Shown here in pieces: positions 50,978-62,073 of a DNA stretch of 64,000 nt; position 1 is the first letter of the stretch, and the number at the start of each line of letters is the position of its first letter. Where the stretch lies: NCBI GenBank assembly GCA_028726605.1, contig JAQYPV010000022.1, positions 62,001 through 126,000 on the forward strand, in the 5' to 3' direction. This stretch comes from Peptoniphilaceae bacterium (GTDB taxonomy: Bacteria > Bacillota > Clostridia > Tissierellales > Peptoniphilaceae). The position numbers and the translations under genes are program-made. Under the pieces are notes generated by a model, which worked only from the letters and a program-made list of their open reading frames with translations, was not told where the DNA came from and ran no database searches.

Positions 50978-53416
50978 TTATTTCTGTTTGATCACCAAGT
51001 TCAAGATCTTCTCCGGCACGAAGATGACTTTGACGATCTCAGCACCCTCCAGGTAGCGCGCAATGGCGGGATGCTCCTTGGCTGCCTGCACGGCCGCGTC
51101 CTGATCTCCCGTGCGCGAGAACGGGACCTGACCGCGCATCTTCCCGTTGATCTGCACGGGCAAGTCGATCTGATCTTCAACCAGTTTCTCCGCGTCAAAA
51201 GTCGGCCACGAGGCGTCCGTCGCAATGTGCCCGTCGAACCCTGCGAGTTCCCAGAGTTCTTCCGTCATGTGCGGCGCGACGGGGTTCAGGAGGATCAGGT
51301 AGATCTGCCATTCTCTGTGCGTCACAGAGCCCCGCGTCCTGAGGGCATTGGAAAGCGTCATGAGTTGTGCGATGGCCGTGTTGTACTTCAAATGCTCGAA
51401 GTCGTCGGAAACTTTTTGTATGGTCTGGTGGAACAGCACCTCCGTCTCAGGCAGCAGTGTGTCGCCGTCGATCAACAGTTCCTGCATCTTCCACACGCGC
51501 TCCAAGAACTTGCGGCTGCCCATGACGCCCGAGTCGGTCCAATTGGCGCTCTTTTCGAAGTCGCCGATGAACATCTCGTAGGTGCGCAGCGTATCCGCGC
51601 CGTACTCTCGGACGATCTCGTCGGGGTTCACGACATTGCCGCGGGATTTGCTCATCTTCTCGCCGTTGTCTCCCATGATCATGCCGTGGGACGTGCGCTT
51701 CAAATATGGCTCTTTCGTCGTGACGACGCCGATGTCGTAGAGGAACTTGTGCCAAAAACGGCTGTACAAGAGGTGCAGCGTCGTGTGCTCCATGCCGCCG
51801 TTGTACCAATCCACTGGCGCAAACGTCTCTTGCGCCTTTTTGGACACCGGTTCCTCGGTGTTGTGCGGATCCATGTACCTCAAATAATACCACGACGAGC
51901 CGGCCCACTGGGGCATCGTATCGGTCTCACGACGTGCCGGTTTGCCGCAGATCGGGCAGGTGGTGTTGACGAAGGAGTCGATGTCGGCCAAAGGCGATTC
52001 CCCGGTCGCCGTGGGCTGGTAGTTGGGCACGTCGGGAAGGAGCAGCGGAAGCTGGTCTTCCGGCACCGGCACCCAGCCGTGATCCTCGCAGTAGATCATC
52101 GGAATCGGCTCACCCCAGTACCGCTGACGGGAGAAGACCCAGTCGCGCAATTTGTAATTCGTCTTCGCGCTGCCTAGACCCTGGGCTTCGAGCCACGACG
52201 TCATCTTGGGAATGGCTTCGCTCACGCTCAAGCCGTTCAAAAAGCCAGAGTTGACGAGCGTGCCCGTCGCGACGTCCACGAACGGGGCTTCATCGACGGG
52301 ACGATCGGCCCCCGAGACCACCTCGATGATGGGCATGTCGAAGACTTTTGCAAACTCCCAGTCGCGCGCATCGTGCGCCGGCACCGCCATGATGGCGCCC
52401 GTGCCGTAGCTCATGAGCACGTAATCCGAGACGAACACGGGGATCTCGTCGCCGTTGGCCGGGTTGATGGCGCTGATGCCGTCGAGCTTCACGCCGGTCT
52501 TTTCCTTGTCCAATTCCCCGCGCTCGAAGTCCGACTTCATCATGGCCTTTTGCTGATAGTCGTGCACGGCATCCAGGTTGCGGATGGCGTCGGCGTACTT
52601 CTCTAAAATGGGATGCTCCGGCGCAATGACCATATAGGTCACGCCGAACATGGTGTCCGGGCGCGTCGTGTAAACTCTCAACGCATCCCCCGGCTTTTCC
52701 CCTTGCACGACGAGCGCAAAGTCGGCCTCCGCGCCGTGGGAACGGCCAATCCAGTTGATCTGCTGCTGCTTGATGCGCGGCGAGTAATCCACCAGTTCGA
52801 GGTCGTCGAGCAGGCGGTCAGCATACTTGGTGATGGCGAGCATCCACTGATTCTTCACCTTGTGGACGACCGGCGTCCCGCAGCGTTCGCATTTGCCGTC
52901 GATCACTTCTTCGTTCGAAAGGCCCACCAGGTCGTGAGGGCACCAGTTGATGGAGACTTCTTTCTTGTAAGCCAGGCCGTGTTTGAAAAGCTGGATGAAG
53001 ATCCACTGCGTCCAGCGATAGTACTCCGGATCGGTCGTGTTCACGACGCGATCCCAGTCGAAGGAAAAGCCGATAGCTTCAAGTTGTTCGCGGAAGTGCG
53101 CGATGTTCTTTTCCGTCACCGCGGCCGGGTGGATTTTGTGCTGAATGGCGTAGTTCTCCGTCGGCAGGCCGAACGCGTCGAAGCCCATGGGAAAGAGCAC
53201 GTTGTAGCCTTCCAGGCGGCGCTTGCGCGCCACGATGTCCAGCGCCGTATACGGACGGGGATGGCCCACGTGCAGTCCCTGTCCCGACGGATAGGGGAAT
53301 TCCACCAGCGCATAGTACTTGGGTTTGTCCGAATCCAGCGTCGCGTGGAAGCAATTTGACTCGCGCCAGAACGCTTGCCATTTTTTCTCAATTTCCGCAG
53401 GATTGTATGCTTTCAT
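50978..53416 (-). CDS. leuS: Leucyl-tRNA synthetase
   Basis: An 812-residue class I synthetase of the bacterial type. The HIGH-equivalent lies in [21 protein letters not shown] (HVGH), the CP1 editing domain has [21 protein letters not shown], zinc-type [15 protein letters not shown] is present, and the KMSKS motif appears as [15 protein letters not shown]. The C-terminal anticodon-binding and LeuRS extension are complete. It is 17 bases behind asnS in the same operon, with no leader regulation visible. Confidence 0.97.
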   Translation of the reverse strand: MKAYNPAEIEKKWQAFWRESNCFHATLDSDKPKYYALVEFPYPSGQGLHVGHPRPYTALDIVARKRRLEGYNVLFPMGFDAFGLPTENYAIQHKIHPAAVTEKNIAHFREQLEAIGFSFDWDRVVNTTDPEYYRWTQWIFIQLFKHGLAYKKEVSINWCPHDLVGLSNEEVIDGKCERCGTPVVHKVKNQWMLAITKYADRLLDDLELVDYSPRIKQQQINWIGRSHGAEADFALVVQGEKPGDALRVYTTRPDTMFGVTYMVIAPEHPILEKYADAIRNLDAVHDYQQKAMMKSDFERGELDKEKTGVKLDGISAINPANGDEIPVFVSDYVLMSYGTGAIMAVPAHDARDWEFAKVFDMPIIEVVSGADRPVDEAPFVDVATGTLVNSGFLNGLSVSEAIPKMTSWLEAQGLGSAKTNYKLRDWVFSRQRYWGEPIPMIYCEDHGWVPVPEDQLPLLLPDVPNYQPTATGESPLADIDSFVNTTCPICGKPARRETDTMPQWAGSSWYYLRYMDPHNTEEPVSKKAQETFAPVDWYNGGMEHTTLHLLYSRFWHKFLYDIGVVTTKEPYLKRTSHGMIMGDNGEKMSKSRGNVVNPDEIVREYGADTLRTYEMFIGDFEKSANWTDSGVMGSRKFLERVWKMQELLIDGDTLLPETEVLFHQTIQKVSDDFEHLKYNTAIAQLMTLSNALRTRGSVTHREWQIYLILLNPVAPHMTEELWELAGFDGHIATDASWPTFDAEKLVEDQIDLPVQINGKMRGQVPFSRTGDQDAAVQAAKEHPAIARYLEGAEIVKVIFVPEKILNLVIKQK

Positions 53417-53432
53417 CTCTCGCCCTTCTCCT

Positions 53433-54812
53433 CTATCTCAGCGTCCGCACCGTGCGCGGGTACGGGAGCACGTCGCGAATGTTGCCCATTCCGCTCATGT
53501 ACATCACCATGCGCTCAAAGCCCAGACCGAAGCCGCCATGCGCGCAGCCGCCGAAGCGACGTAGATCCACGTACCACTGGTAATCCTCGACGGTCATTTG
53601 CTTTTCCCGCATAAGTTTCAGCAGCACGTCTTCGCGCTCTTCACGCTGCGAGGCGCCGATGAGCTCCCCGATGCCCGGCACGAGCATGTCCGCGCAGGCC
53701 ACGGTCTTTTGGTCGTCGTTGAGGCGCATGTAAAATGCCTTGATCTCTTTAGGATAGTCCGTGAGGAACATCGGCCCCTTGACCACTTCCTCTGTGAGGT
53801 AGCGCTCGTGTTCCGACTGCAGGTCGATGCCCCAGGAGACGGGCGCCTCAAAGCGGTCGTTCACTTTCTCCAAGATGTCGATGGCTTCAGTGTACGTCAT
53901 GCGGACGAACTTACTCTCCCGCACGTGATTCAGGCGCTCGATGAGGCCCTTGTCGATCCACTGATCGAAGAAGGCCATTTCCTCCGGCAAGCGCTCCATC
54001 ACGCGCTCCAGCACGGTATGTATCATGTCCTCGGCCAGATCCATGACGTCGTTGAGGTCAGCAAAGGCAATCTCCGGCTCGATCATCCAGAATTCCGCGG
54101 CGTGGCGCGTCGTGTTGGAGTGCTCGGCGCGGAAGGTGGGGCCAAACGTGTAGACCTTGCGATGGCTCATCGCAAACGACTCCACCTCCAGTTGGCCGGA
54201 GACGGTCAGATGCGCCGGCACGCCGAAGAAGTCTTCCTTGTAGTTGACCGAGTGGTCTTCGTTTTGCGGGACGGCGTCGAGGTCCAGCGTCGTCACCTGG
54301 AACATCTCGCCGGCGCCTTCCGCGTCTGACGAGGTGATGATGGGCGTGTGCACGTAGACGAAGTTGTTTTCATGGAAGAATTCGTGCAGCGCAAACGCGA
54401 TCTCCGAGCGGAGGCGAAACACGGCGTTAAAGGTGTTCGTGCGGGAGCGCAGGTGCGGGTAGTTGCGTAAGAACTCCATGGTCTGGCGCTTGTTTTGCAG
54501 CGGATAGTCCGCCGCATTGTCCCCCAGAACGTCGATCTGCTCTGCCGTCAACTCCAAGGGCTGCTTGGCCTGTGGCGTGAGGTGAATGACGCCTTCCACG
54601 CGGATGGCGCTGCCGTTCGACAGCCGACTTGCCGTCTCAAAGGCCGGCGAAGACTTGTCGACGACGACCTGCAAGGGCTTGAAGAAGGTGCCGTCGTTCA
54701 CCATCAAAAAGACGACGTTCTTGGACGCTCGCGATTGACGTATCCAACCCGTAATCTCGACCTCGCGCTCTGCCCATTCCTCGGGCGCTTGATAGCACGC
54801 TTTAATTTCCAT
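53433..54812 (-). CDS. asnS: Asparaginyl-tRNA synthetase
   Basis: A class IIb synthetase of about 459 residues. An N-terminal OB-fold anticodon-binding domain ([20 protein letters not shown]) is followed by the catalytic core with motif 2 [20 protein letters not shown] and motif 3 [15 protein letters not shown]. Two adjacent ATGs exist; the second (54812) is better spaced from AAGGAGG. It overlaps the rarA stop. The MIEPE motif after AEFW and overall pattern favour AsnRS over AspRS. Confidence 0.96.
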   Translation of the reverse strand: MEIKACYQAPEEWAEREVEITGWIRQSRASKNVVFLMVNDGTFFKPLQVVVDKSSPAFETASRLSNGSAIRVEGVIHLTPQAKQPLELTAEQIDVLGDNAADYPLQNKRQTMEFLRNYPHLRSRTNTFNAVFRLRSEIAFALHEFFHENNFVYVHTPIITSSDAEGAGEMFQVTTLDLDAVPQNEDHSVNYKEDFFGVPAHLTVSGQLEVESFAMSHRKVYTFGPTFRAEHSNTTRHAAEFWMIEPEIAFADLNDVMDLAEDMIHTVLERVMERLPEEMAFFDQWIDKGLIERLNHVRESKFVRMTYTEAIDILEKVNDRFEAPVSWGIDLQSEHERYLTEEVVKGPMFLTDYPKEIKAFYMRLNDDQKTVACADMLVPGIGELIGASQREEREDVLLKLMREKQMTVEDYQWYVDLRRFGGCAHGGFGLGFERMVMYMSGMGNIRDVLPYPRTVRTLR

Positions 54813-56161
54813 CATTCCTCCTTCTCCGCCGTTTCATCCGATGCGGATGTGCGGAGTCCGTCTAAGTATTCTTTGAGTTTGGCTTCTCGTCCCAGCGTCT
54901 TGGGGCGATAGAAACATACGTCCATTATTTCATCTGGCAGGTATTTCTGCAAGACATAACCCGTCGGCGCGTCATGCGGATAGCGGTAGCCGATCCCCCG
55001 CCCCAGTGCCGCCGCCCCGCTGTAATGGGCGTCTTTGAGATAGGCCGGGATGTCGGCCGGCGGATGGCTGCGCACGTAGGCGAGCGCTTCGTCGATGGCG
55101 AGATACGAGGCGTTGCTCTTGGGCGAACTCGCCAAAAAGGTCGTCGTCTGTGCCAGTATGATGCGCGCTTCGGGCATCCCCACCTGCGACACGGCCTGGT
55201 AACAGCTCGCCGCGTGGATGAGCGCCAGCGGCTCGGCATTGCCGATGTCCTCGCTCGCCAAGATGACGAGACGCCGGGCGATGAACAGCGGGTCTTCCCC
55301 TCCGGCGAGCATGCGCGCCAAGTAGTAGATGGCTGCATCGGGGTCGCTGCCCCGTACGGACTTGATGAACGCCGAGATCGTATTGTAATGCTCTTCGTCG
55401 TTCGGGTCGTAGCGGATGATCTTCTGCTGCATGGACGCCTCAATCGCCGCGCGGTCGATGACGACCGTCCCGTCCGCATCGGCCGGCGTCGACAGCACAG
55501 CCACCTCCAACGAGTTCAAGAGCACCCGCGCGTCACCGACGGACGACGCCACCAAGACGCCTCGCGCCTCATCCGTCAGTTGGACGGCAAATCCGCCTAA
55601 TCCCCCCGTTTCGTCGTGCAGCGCTCGGTCGAGCACCATGTCCAATGCCTCCACGGAGAGCGCCTTCAATTCCACGACTTGGCAGCGCGACACAAGCGCC
55701 TTGTTCACCGCGATGAACGGGTTTTCCGTCGTCGCGCCGATGAGCGTAACGCTGCCGTCTTCCACGTGCGGGAGCAATGCGTCTTGCTGAGCCTTGTTGA
55801 ATCGGTGGATCTCGTCGATGAAGAGGATGGTGCGCACGCCGTCGTAGGCCAAGGCGTCCTGCGCTTCCCCGATGACGTCGCGCAGCTCCTTGACGCCGCT
55901 CGTCACAGCGGAGAGGCGCTGAAACGCGCGTTTCGTCGTCTTGGCGATGACTTCGGCGAGCGTCGTCTTTCCCGAACCCGGCGGCCCGAAGAGGAGGAGC
56001 GACGGCAGGCGATCGGCCTCGATCAGGCGGCGCAGGGGCCTGCCCGGCCCGATTAAGTTCTCCTGACCGACCACTTCGTCCAGCGTCTGTGGGCGCATGC
56101 GATCCGCCAGCGGTGCGTTTTTCTTGCGATCCTGTTCGCGTTTCATGGAGAAAAAGTCCAC
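54812..56161 (-). CDS. rarA: Replication-associated recombination protein RarA (MgsA)
   Basis: A 449-residue AAA+ clamp-loader-like ATPase acting at stalled forks. N-terminal residues PLADRMRPQTLDEVVGQENL lead to Walker A LFGPPGSGKTTLAEVIA and Walker B ILFIDEIHRFNKAQQD, sensor region IGATTENPFIAVN, and the C-terminal MgsA domain with AEPLALIHAASCYQAV. The GTG at 56161 gives the usual short start VDFFSMKREQ and has GGGGG 4 bases upstream; ATGs at 56185 and 56146 are alternatives. It is the first gene after the nrdR terminator. Confidence 0.93.
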   Translation of the reverse strand: MDFFSMKREQDRKKNAPLADRMRPQTLDEVVGQENLIGPGRPLRRLIEADRLPSLLLFGPPGSGKTTLAEVIAKTTKRAFQRLSAVTSGVKELRDVIGEAQDALAYDGVRTILFIDEIHRFNKAQQDALLPHVEDGSVTLIGATTENPFIAVNKALVSRCQVVELKALSVEALDMVLDRALHDETGGLGGFAVQLTDEARGVLVASSVGDARVLLNSLEVAVLSTPADADGTVVIDRAAIEASMQQKIIRYDPNDEEHYNTISAFIKSVRGSDPDAAIYYLARMLAGGEDPLFIARRLVILASEDIGNAEPLALIHAASCYQAVSQVGMPEARIILAQTTTFLASSPKSNASYLAIDEALAYVRSHPPADIPAYLKDAHYSGAAALGRGIGYRYPHDAPTGYVLQKYLPDEIMDVCFYRPKTLGREAKLKEYLDGLRTSASDETAEKEE

Positions 56162-56187
56162 GTTTCCCCCGTTTCTAAACTGCATAT

Positions 56188-56212
56188 AAAAAAGGCGATC
56201 CGTTCGATCGCC
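56188..56212 (-). terminator. Intrinsic terminator after nrdR
   Basis: The 7-bp stem GGCGATC/GATCGCC (arms 56194-56200 and 56206-56212) has a 5-base loop and, on the minus strand, is followed by six Ts. It starts directly after the nrdR stop and separates the division cluster from rarA. Confidence 0.88.
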
Positions 56213-56213
56213 G

Positions 56214-56684
56214 CTAGGATTCCACTGCCGTCTCGTCGTCGGACAGACGATCCAATTCCTTGTAAAAGCTCTCTACATCCTGAAATTCCCGATAGACCGA
56301 AGCAAAGCGCACGTAGGCCACCTTGTCAATCTCTCGCAGGTGGTCCATCACGAGTTCGCCGATGTAGGCGGTGGTCACTTCGCGCTGATTTAAGTGGTTG
56401 ATCTGCATCTCGATCTCATCCACCGCGCGTTCCAGGCGCTCCACCGTCACCGGCCGCTTCTCCGCGGAACGGATCATGCCGTTCAAGACCTTCGCGCGGT
56501 TGAACGGCTCGCGCGTCTCGTCTTTTTTGATGACCACGACCGCCTGATCTTCGTAGCGTTCATAGGTCGTGAAGCGCTTCTTGCACTTGAGGCAGACCCG
56601 CCGGCGACGGACGGCTTCGTCGTCGTCCGTCGGACGGGAGTCGATCACCTTGGTGTCCGGGAAATCACAGTAAGGACATTTCAT
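56214..56684 (-). CDS. nrdR: Transcriptional repressor NrdR
   Basis: A 156-residue regulator of ribonucleotide reductase genes. The N-terminal zinc ribbon MKCPYCDFPDTKVIDSRP and RRRVCLKCKKRFTTYER supplies four cysteines; an ATP-cone domain follows (VVIKKDETREPFNRAKVLNG). It starts 1 base after the ftsZ stop and ends in the terminator at 56188. Placement after ftsZ is seen in some clostridial lineages. Nrd genes and NrdR boxes are not in the window. Confidence 0.96.
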   Translation of the reverse strand: MKCPYCDFPDTKVIDSRPTDDDEAVRRRRVCLKCKKRFTTYERYEDQAVVVIKKDETREPFNRAKVLNGMIRSAEKRPVTVERLERAVDEIEMQINHLNQREVTTAYIGELVMDHLREIDKVAYVRFASVYREFQDVESFYKELDRLSDDETAVES

Positions 56685-56685
56685 C

Positions 56686-57768
56686 TCAACGGTACTTTCT
56701 CAAGAATTCCGGAATATCCATGTCGTCGTCCGAGCGCTTGGGCTCGGCGTTCTTGGGGGCGCTCTCCTTCTGTGCCGTGTGACGCGCCGGTTCGTCGCCC
56801 ACCTTGATCTTCTGATTGTCGAAGCCGGTGGCGATCACCGTGATCTTCAGGTCGTCGCCCAACTCTTCATCGGCGCCGGCGCCGAAGATGATGTTGGCGT
56901 CCGGATCCACGGCTTCGCGGATGAGTTCCAACGCTTCGTCCACTTCGAACAGACCCAGGTCCGCCGCCGAAATGTTCACGAGTACGGCCTTCGCGCCGTC
57001 GATCGACGTCTCCAACAGCGGGCTGCGCACGGCGTCCTTTGCCGCGGCGACGGCGCGATTTTCACCGCTCGCCTGACCGATGCCCATGTGCGCAATGCCC
57101 TGATCCCGCATGATGGACTGTACATCCGCAAAGTCCAGGTTGATCATGGCGGGCACGGCGATGAGGTCGGAAATGCCTTTAATGCCGTTCATCAGCACTT
57201 GATCGGCCATGCCGAACGCCTGCACCATCGACGTGCGGCGCTCCGCAATCTGCAACAGGCGATCGTTGGGGATGACGATCAGGGTGTCCACTTTGTCCTT
57301 CAGCTTGTTGATGCCGCCCTCGGCCTGCGTCTGGCGCTTGCGTCCCTCAAAACTAAACGGCTTTGTGACCACGCCCACCGTCAAGATGCCCATGGAGCGC
57401 GCCGTCTCCGCAATGACGTGCGCAGCGCCGGTCCCAGTGCCACCGCCCATTCCGGCAGTGATGAAGACCATGTCCGTGTTCTGCAAGAGTTGAGCAATTT
57501 CGCTCTTGGATTCTTCCGCCGCTTTCTCGCCCACGTCCGGATTGCCGCCCGAGCCCAAGCCGCGCGTCAACTTCTGACCGATCTGCAACTTCTTGTCCGA
57601 TTCGATCACGTCCAAAATCTGACGATCCGTGTTCACGGCGATGAATTCGACGCCCGCGAGCCCGCTCTTCTTCATGCGGTTGAGCGCATTGTTGCCGCCG
57701 CCGCCGACGCCGAGAACCTTAATCTTCGCCAGTCCATCATTGTTCAATTCCATATCGAATGTGCTCAT
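56686..57768 (-). CDS. ftsZ: Cell division GTPase FtsZ
   Basis: A 360-residue tubulin homologue forming the Z-ring. The N-terminal [17 protein letters not shown], the tubulin signature [14 protein letters not shown] and NLDFADVQ segment are all intact. After a short linker the C-terminal peptide [14 protein letters not shown], the docking site for FtsA, SepF and other partners, is present. GGAGAGCC precedes the ATG. No ftsA lies beside it, so SepF or another tether is likely encoded elsewhere. Confidence 0.98.
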   Translation of the reverse strand: MSTFDMELNNDGLAKIKVLGVGGGGNNALNRMKKSGLAGVEFIAVNTDRQILDVIESDKKLQIGQKLTRGLGSGGNPDVGEKAAEESKSEIAQLLQNTDMVFITAGMGGGTGTGAAHVIAETARSMGILTVGVVTKPFSFEGRKRQTQAEGGINKLKDKVDTLIVIPNDRLLQIAERRTSMVQAFGMADQVLMNGIKGISDLIAVPAMINLDFADVQSIMRDQGIAHMGIGQASGENRAVAAAKDAVRSPLLETSIDGAKAVLVNISAADLGLFEVDEALELIREAVDPDANIIFGAGADEELGDDLKITVIATGFDNQKIKVGDEPARHTAQKESAPKNAEPKRSDDDMDIPEFLRKYR

Positions 57769-58595
57769 GGCTCTCCTTCCATTTCTCCCTTCGCCTGCGA
57801 CGGCGCCGATGTAAGCCCTTCACTCTGGGCGTCATCCGTCACGACGATGGGATTTTCTCCCGCATCCAAGAGGATCTCTTCCGCACGGATCCCCTTGGTT
57901 GAAATTTCTTTGACGACGGCCACCGCATCCGCTAATTTTCGATGGATATCATTGGGCGGACCAAATCGAATCATGAGATTATTATACATAAAATCGATGT
58001 TCTGTGCCGCATCGATCTGAACTTTCCTCACGTTTTCCGCGAGAGGCGACACCGAAAGCGCGCGTAAAAATGCGAGCGGTCTTTCGTCGGAAAACGGCGA
58101 CTCGCCCACCGAGGGCAGCGTCCCCTCCAGCGCAAGTGCCAACGGACGGATGCGATTGGTTTCCGCGCGATACTGATCGGTCACCTTCCCCTTGTCGTCC
58201 AGGTAAAGCGTCTGCCCTTCCCGTTCGATGGCGGCGAGAACGTAAGACTCTTCCACGCGCACCACGAGCCGATCTGGCAGTTCGCGCCCAAACGTCACGT
58301 TGGAGATGGCGTCGATGGCCGTCAGCCTCTCTCGCGCTCTGTCGTTTGGAAAGAGAAACAGATTGGTGTCCATCGGACCCAGTTGCCCCATGATTTCGTC
58401 ATTGGGCACCAGCGTATTGCCCTCGATGCGCACCTCTTTGATGCGAAAGAAAGGCGAGAGAAAGAGCACGAGAGCCAGCGCCACGGCCACGATGGCGATG
58501 GCGAGCATCCACGGCCAGAAGCGTCGTCTCTTTCGCATGCGCCGCGGGCGGCGCCCTTCTCGCGCGTTTTTTGTTCTGTCTTTAGGTTCGGTCAT
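57765..58595 (-). CDS. Cell division protein DivIB/FtsQ
   Basis: A 276-residue bitopic membrane protein of the divisome. A very basic cytoplasmic N-terminus ([15 protein letters not shown]) leads to one membrane helix at about residues 28-48. The extracellular POTRA domain begins [19 protein letters not shown], followed by the beta domain. The ATG at 58595 is preceded by AAAGGA at proper spacing, unlike the ATG six codons earlier. It overlaps ftsZ by 4 bases and ftsW by 14. Confidence 0.9.
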   Translation of the reverse strand: MTEPKDRTKNAREGRRPRRMRKRRRFWPWMLAIAIVAVALALVLFLSPFFRIKEVRIEGNTLVPNDEIMGQLGPMDTNLFLFPNDRARERLTAIDAISNVTFGRELPDRLVVRVEESYVLAAIEREGQTLYLDDKGKVTDQYRAETNRIRPLALALEGTLPSVGESPFSDERPLAFLRALSVSPLAENVRKVQIDAAQNIDFMYNNLMIRFGPPNDIHRKLADAVAVVKEISTKGIRAEEILLDAGENPIVVTDDAQSEGLTSAPSQAKGEMEGEP

Positions 58596-59736
58596 AGCGC
58601 GTTCCTTTCGCATCCCGGGAAATGTTGAGCAGAATACCGGCGATGACGCTCATGACGAGTAGCGAGCTGCCCCCATAACTCACGAAGGGGAGCGTGATGC
58701 CCGTCGTCGGCACGAGGCCGATGGCGACGCCGATGTTCACCATGGCCTGAAAGCTGATCAAAAATGTGAGTCCAAAGCCCACCAACTTCCCAAAGGGGTT
58801 GCGAGCGTGCTGAGCGGCTTTCACACCGCGAAAGGCCAAGAACATGAAGGCGGCGATCACGGTGACGGCGCCGACAAAGCCGAGTTCTTCAGAGATCACC
58901 GAAAAGATGAAGTCGTTATGCGGCTCGTCGGCCAAGTATCCGAATTTCTGCCGACTCTGGCCGTAGCCCACGCCGAAGAGACCGCCCGAGGCGACAGAGT
59001 AGAGTGACTGCAAGAGCTGCCACCCGTCGCCCTGTGGGTCGCGCATGGGGTTTAATACGATTAAGAGGCGGTCCAGGCGGTAGTTGCCCTCCCGTGGCCA
59101 GAACGCCAGCGTCAAGAAGGCCACTCCCAGCACGCTCAGCGGCAAGAGGTGCCACAAGTTCATGCCGCCGATGAGGTACACAAAGAGCAGCGACGCCGTG
59201 ATGACGATGACGGCCGAAAAGTTCGGCTGTTTGGCGACGGGAATAACTGTGATGCCGATCAAAAGCAACACCGCCACGAGCGTCTTCCCAGTGCCATTTT
59301 TTGAGAGCGGGCGCGTCGTGAGCTGAGCCGCCAAGAAGACGATGGAGGCCAGCTTCAGCCCATCCGAAGGCATGTACGTGATGCCAAACAGGCGGATCCA
59401 TCGGTACGCCTGATTGAGCGGTGCGCGAATCCCGGGTACAAACGAGGCGAGCGTACTGAGATAGGCCAGCACGAAGAGCACCGTCGCCCACTTGCGGTAG
59501 TGGTTGTAGTCGATGCGAGAGACGATGAGCATCAGAACAAAGCCGACGCCGGTGAAAGCCAGGTCGCGCCAAAAGAAGTACTGCGGATCCCCGTATTCAC
59601 GCAGCGCATATGGGGCGGACGCGCTGAACACCATGATGACGCCGAAGAGCGAGAGCGCAGCCACCACAAAGAGCAGGGAGCGATCCATGCCTCCCTGCCG
59701 AAAAGTATGACCCGTTTTTCTGGATTTTGTCGGCAT
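58582..59736 (-). CDS. ftsW: Peptidoglycan polymerase FtsW (SEDS family)
   Basis: A 384-residue polytopic SEDS protein that polymerises lipid II at the septum together with its class B PBP. About ten membrane helices are apparent. Conserved SEDS segments include DPQGDGWQLLQSLYSVASGG, GYGQSRQKFGYLADEPHNDFIFSVISEELGF and TGITLPFVSYGGSS. The ATG at 59736 overlaps the murD stop as TAATG; the longer frame lies within murD. The cognate PBP is the partial gene at the right edge. Confidence 0.95.
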   Translation of the reverse strand: MPTKSRKTGHTFRQGGMDRSLLFVVAALSLFGVIMVFSASAPYALREYGDPQYFFWRDLAFTGVGFVLMLIVSRIDYNHYRKWATVLFVLAYLSTLASFVPGIRAPLNQAYRWIRLFGITYMPSDGLKLASIVFLAAQLTTRPLSKNGTGKTLVAVLLLIGITVIPVAKQPNFSAVIVITASLLFVYLIGGMNLWHLLPLSVLGVAFLTLAFWPREGNYRLDRLLIVLNPMRDPQGDGWQLLQSLYSVASGGLFGVGYGQSRQKFGYLADEPHNDFIFSVISEELGFVGAVTVIAAFMFLAFRGVKAAQHARNPFGKLVGFGLTFLISFQAMVNIGVAIGLVPTTGITLPFVSYGGSSLLVMSVIAGILLNISRDAKGTRYDRT

Positions 59737-61088
59737 TACGAATGTCGTTCCATTTCCCGCGTCTCGCGCCACTGTGCCACGCGCTCCCGAAATTCGTCGC
59801 CGCGCTCTTCAAAGTGGCTGTACTGGTCCCAACTCGCCGAAGCCGGAGAGAGCAGGACCATGTCCCCCGGCGCGGCCCTTTTGACCGCTTCCTGAAAGGC
59901 CTCTTTCAAATTGTGACAGACGACGATGCGCTCGCCAAGGCCCTGTTCACGCGCGCCGGCTGCGATCGTCTCTGCCGTTTCGCCCATCAGAATCATCGTC
60001 TTTCCCACGGGGCGGAACGCCTCGTAGAGGTCGTCAAACGACACGTGCTTGTCGTATCCTCCGGCAATCAGAATGACCGGTTGGGTGATGCCCCGAAGCG
60101 CGCGCGCCGTGGCGTCCACGTTCGTGCCCTTGGAGTCGTTGATAAAGACGACGCCATCCACTTCTCCCACATTTTCCATGCGATGTGCAATGGGCCGAAA
60201 ACTCGCGAATGCGTTTCGGATGCTCCCCTCCTCGATGCCCATCTCTCGTGCGATCTCCAGCACGAAAGCCGCGTTTTCGATGTTGTGTTCGCCGAACAGC
60301 GCCCAGCCCTCCCCCTTCCGCAATGCGTCGAGCAGGGGCGCGTCGAAGGAAACGCGCCGCACCATCGCCCGCGTCGGCACGCGCTCAAGTGCTTCCTCAA
60401 TGGCGGAGTCGGCAGGGTGAATCCAAAAGAGGTCCTCCGCCCCCTGCGCGTGGGCGATGTGAGCCTTCGCGTCGGCGTAGGCATCAAAAGATCCATGCCA
60501 CTCCAGGTGATCGGGAGAGAGGTTCAAAAGGGCCGCGCGATGCGGCGCAAAGCGCGTCACACCCTCCAGTTGGAAGCTCGAACACTCCACGATGTAGTAG
60601 CCGTCATCGGGACCTTCCGCCATCGTCGTGAGCAAGGGCCTGCCTATGTTGCCGCAGGCCGTGGCGGCAAGGCCCGCCTCATTGAGGACGTGCTCCAAGA
60701 GCGACGTCACGGTGGTCTTGCCGTTGGAGCCCGTGATGGCGATCATCCGATCTCCACCAAAGAGCAGATACGCCAGTTCGAGGTCGGTCATGACGGTCTT
60801 CCCCGCGGCGCGCGCCGCCTTCACGAGCGGCTTTTCCACGGAGATGCCGGAAGCGCGCAGGACGAAGTCGTAGGCATCATACGATGTCGGAAGCGCATCT
60901 AAGAGTGTCACTTGTTCCCGCTCATCGCATCGTTCCACAAAGGCGCGGTCGTCTGGCGCAAGCCCTCCGTCCACGTAAAGCGCAATCGCAGTCCCCAGTG
61001 GGAGCAGCGTCGCCAATGCCGAGCGCCCGGTGACTCCCATGCCGTAGACCAGGACGCAGTGCGGAATTGCTTTTAATTGCACGTTCAT
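59736..61088 (-). CDS. murD: UDP-N-acetylmuramoylalanine-D-glutamate ligase MurD
   Basis: A 450-residue ATP-dependent ligase adding D-Glu to UDP-MurNAc-L-Ala. Mur ligase motifs are in order: N-terminal VLVYGMGVTGRSALATL, ATP loop ITGSNGKTTVTSLLEHVL, NLSPDHLEWHGSFDAY, and FINDSKGTNVDATARAL. Full length. It is followed by ftsW with overlap and preceded by mraY. Confidence 0.97.
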   Translation of the reverse strand: MNVQLKAIPHCVLVYGMGVTGRSALATLLPLGTAIALYVDGGLAPDDRAFVERCDEREQVTLLDALPTSYDAYDFVLRASGISVEKPLVKAARAAGKTVMTDLELAYLLFGGDRMIAITGSNGKTTVTSLLEHVLNEAGLAATACGNIGRPLLTTMAEGPDDGYYIVECSSFQLEGVTRFAPHRAALLNLSPDHLEWHGSFDAYADAKAHIAHAQGAEDLFWIHPADSAIEEALERVPTRAMVRRVSFDAPLLDALRKGEGWALFGEHNIENAAFVLEIAREMGIEEGSIRNAFASFRPIAHRMENVGEVDGVVFINDSKGTNVDATARALRGITQPVILIAGGYDKHVSFDDLYEAFRPVGKTMILMGETAETIAAGAREQGLGERIVVCHNLKEAFQEAVKRAAPGDMVLLSPASASWDQYSHFEERGDEFRERVAQWRETREMERHS

Positions 61089-61101
61089 CGGACTTTCCTT
61101 T

Positions 61102-62070
61102 CTACCACAGCCAAATGGTGACGAGGCACAGGAGGACGCTCACAAAGCGAAAGGACGCCGTCACTTTCTGCTCCGGAATGCCTTTGAGTTCAAAGTGGTG
61201 ATGGATGGGACTCATGAGAAAGATGCGTTTGCCGCCCGTGTGACGAAAGTACGTCACTTGAATCATGACCGAAAGGGCCTCCACGAGGTAGATGCCGCCC
61301 AAGAAGAGCAGGAACGGCAGACGGTTGAGCAGGAGCAGCATCCCGCACAGGGCGCCCCCGATGGCCATGGAACCCGTGTCGCCCATGAAGACCTGAGCCG
61401 GGTGATTGTTAAAGAAGAGAAAACCGACGAGCACTCCCGCAAAGAGCAGCGCCGCCACGGTCGGAACTCCGTTTCCGAGGCGCTCTTTCGCGCCCAAAAA
61501 TGCCATCGTCAAAAAGACGGGGACGCTCACTCCCCCCGCGAGGCCGTCCAGGCCGTCGGTCAGGTTGGTGGCGTTCACCGTGCCCACGATGACAAACGCC
61601 AACACCGGAATCCAGAGGATGCCCCAGTGCCAACGCCAGCCGAAGAGCGGCACGGTCTGCGTGGCCATCTCCGGCGTCGAAAAGAAGTTGATGAGCACTA
61701 AAAGCCCGGCGATGCCGAACTGCAGGATGAGCTTTTGCCGCGGCGTGAGCCCTTCCGACTGTCTTTTGTAGACTTTTGCCGCATCGTCCAAAAAGCCGAT
61801 GGCTGAGAAGCCCACGGTTGCCGCCATGATGATGAACGTCTCGTAGTTAAAGCCGCCGTAGACGAAGAGCAGCACCAGAAACACCAGCGTGAACGCCACG
61901 CCACCCATGGTGGGTGTGCCCTGTTTCTGATAGTGCGCCTTGTTGCCTTCTTGGCGGATTTCCTGGCCGATGGACTCGCGCTTGGAAAAGCGAATCCAGG
62001 CCCAGGTGGCGGCGACCGAAAGTAGGATGGACAATAACCCCATGCGGGCCAATGATACGTTGGTAAGCAT
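61102..62070 (-). CDS. mraY: Phospho-N-acetylmuramoyl-pentapeptide transferase MraY
   Basis: A 322-residue integral membrane enzyme that attaches phospho-MurNAc-pentapeptide to undecaprenyl phosphate (lipid I). Ten membrane segments are expected. Signature regions: GTPTMGGVAF, GFLDDAAKVYKRQSEGLTPR with the Asp pair, NATNLTDGLDGLAGG, FMGDTGSMAIGGAL, and the HHHFE motif in SPIHHHFELKG. It stands between the PBP gene and murD; murF, often adjacent, is not. Confidence 0.97.
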   Translation of the reverse strand: MLTNVSLARMGLLSILLSVAATWAWIRFSKRESIGQEIRQEGNKAHYQKQGTPTMGGVAFTLVFLVLLFVYGGFNYETFIIMAATVGFSAIGFLDDAAKVYKRQSEGLTPRQKLILQFGIAGLLVLINFFSTPEMATQTVPLFGWRWHWGILWIPVLAFVIVGTVNATNLTDGLDGLAGGVSVPVFLTMAFLGAKERLGNGVPTVAALLFAGVLVGFLFFNNHPAQVFMGDTGSMAIGGALCGMLLLLNRLPFLLFLGGIYLVEALSVMIQVTYFRHTGGKRIFLMSPIHHHFELKGIPEQKVTASFRFVSVLLCLVTIWLW

Positions 62071-62073
62071 TTC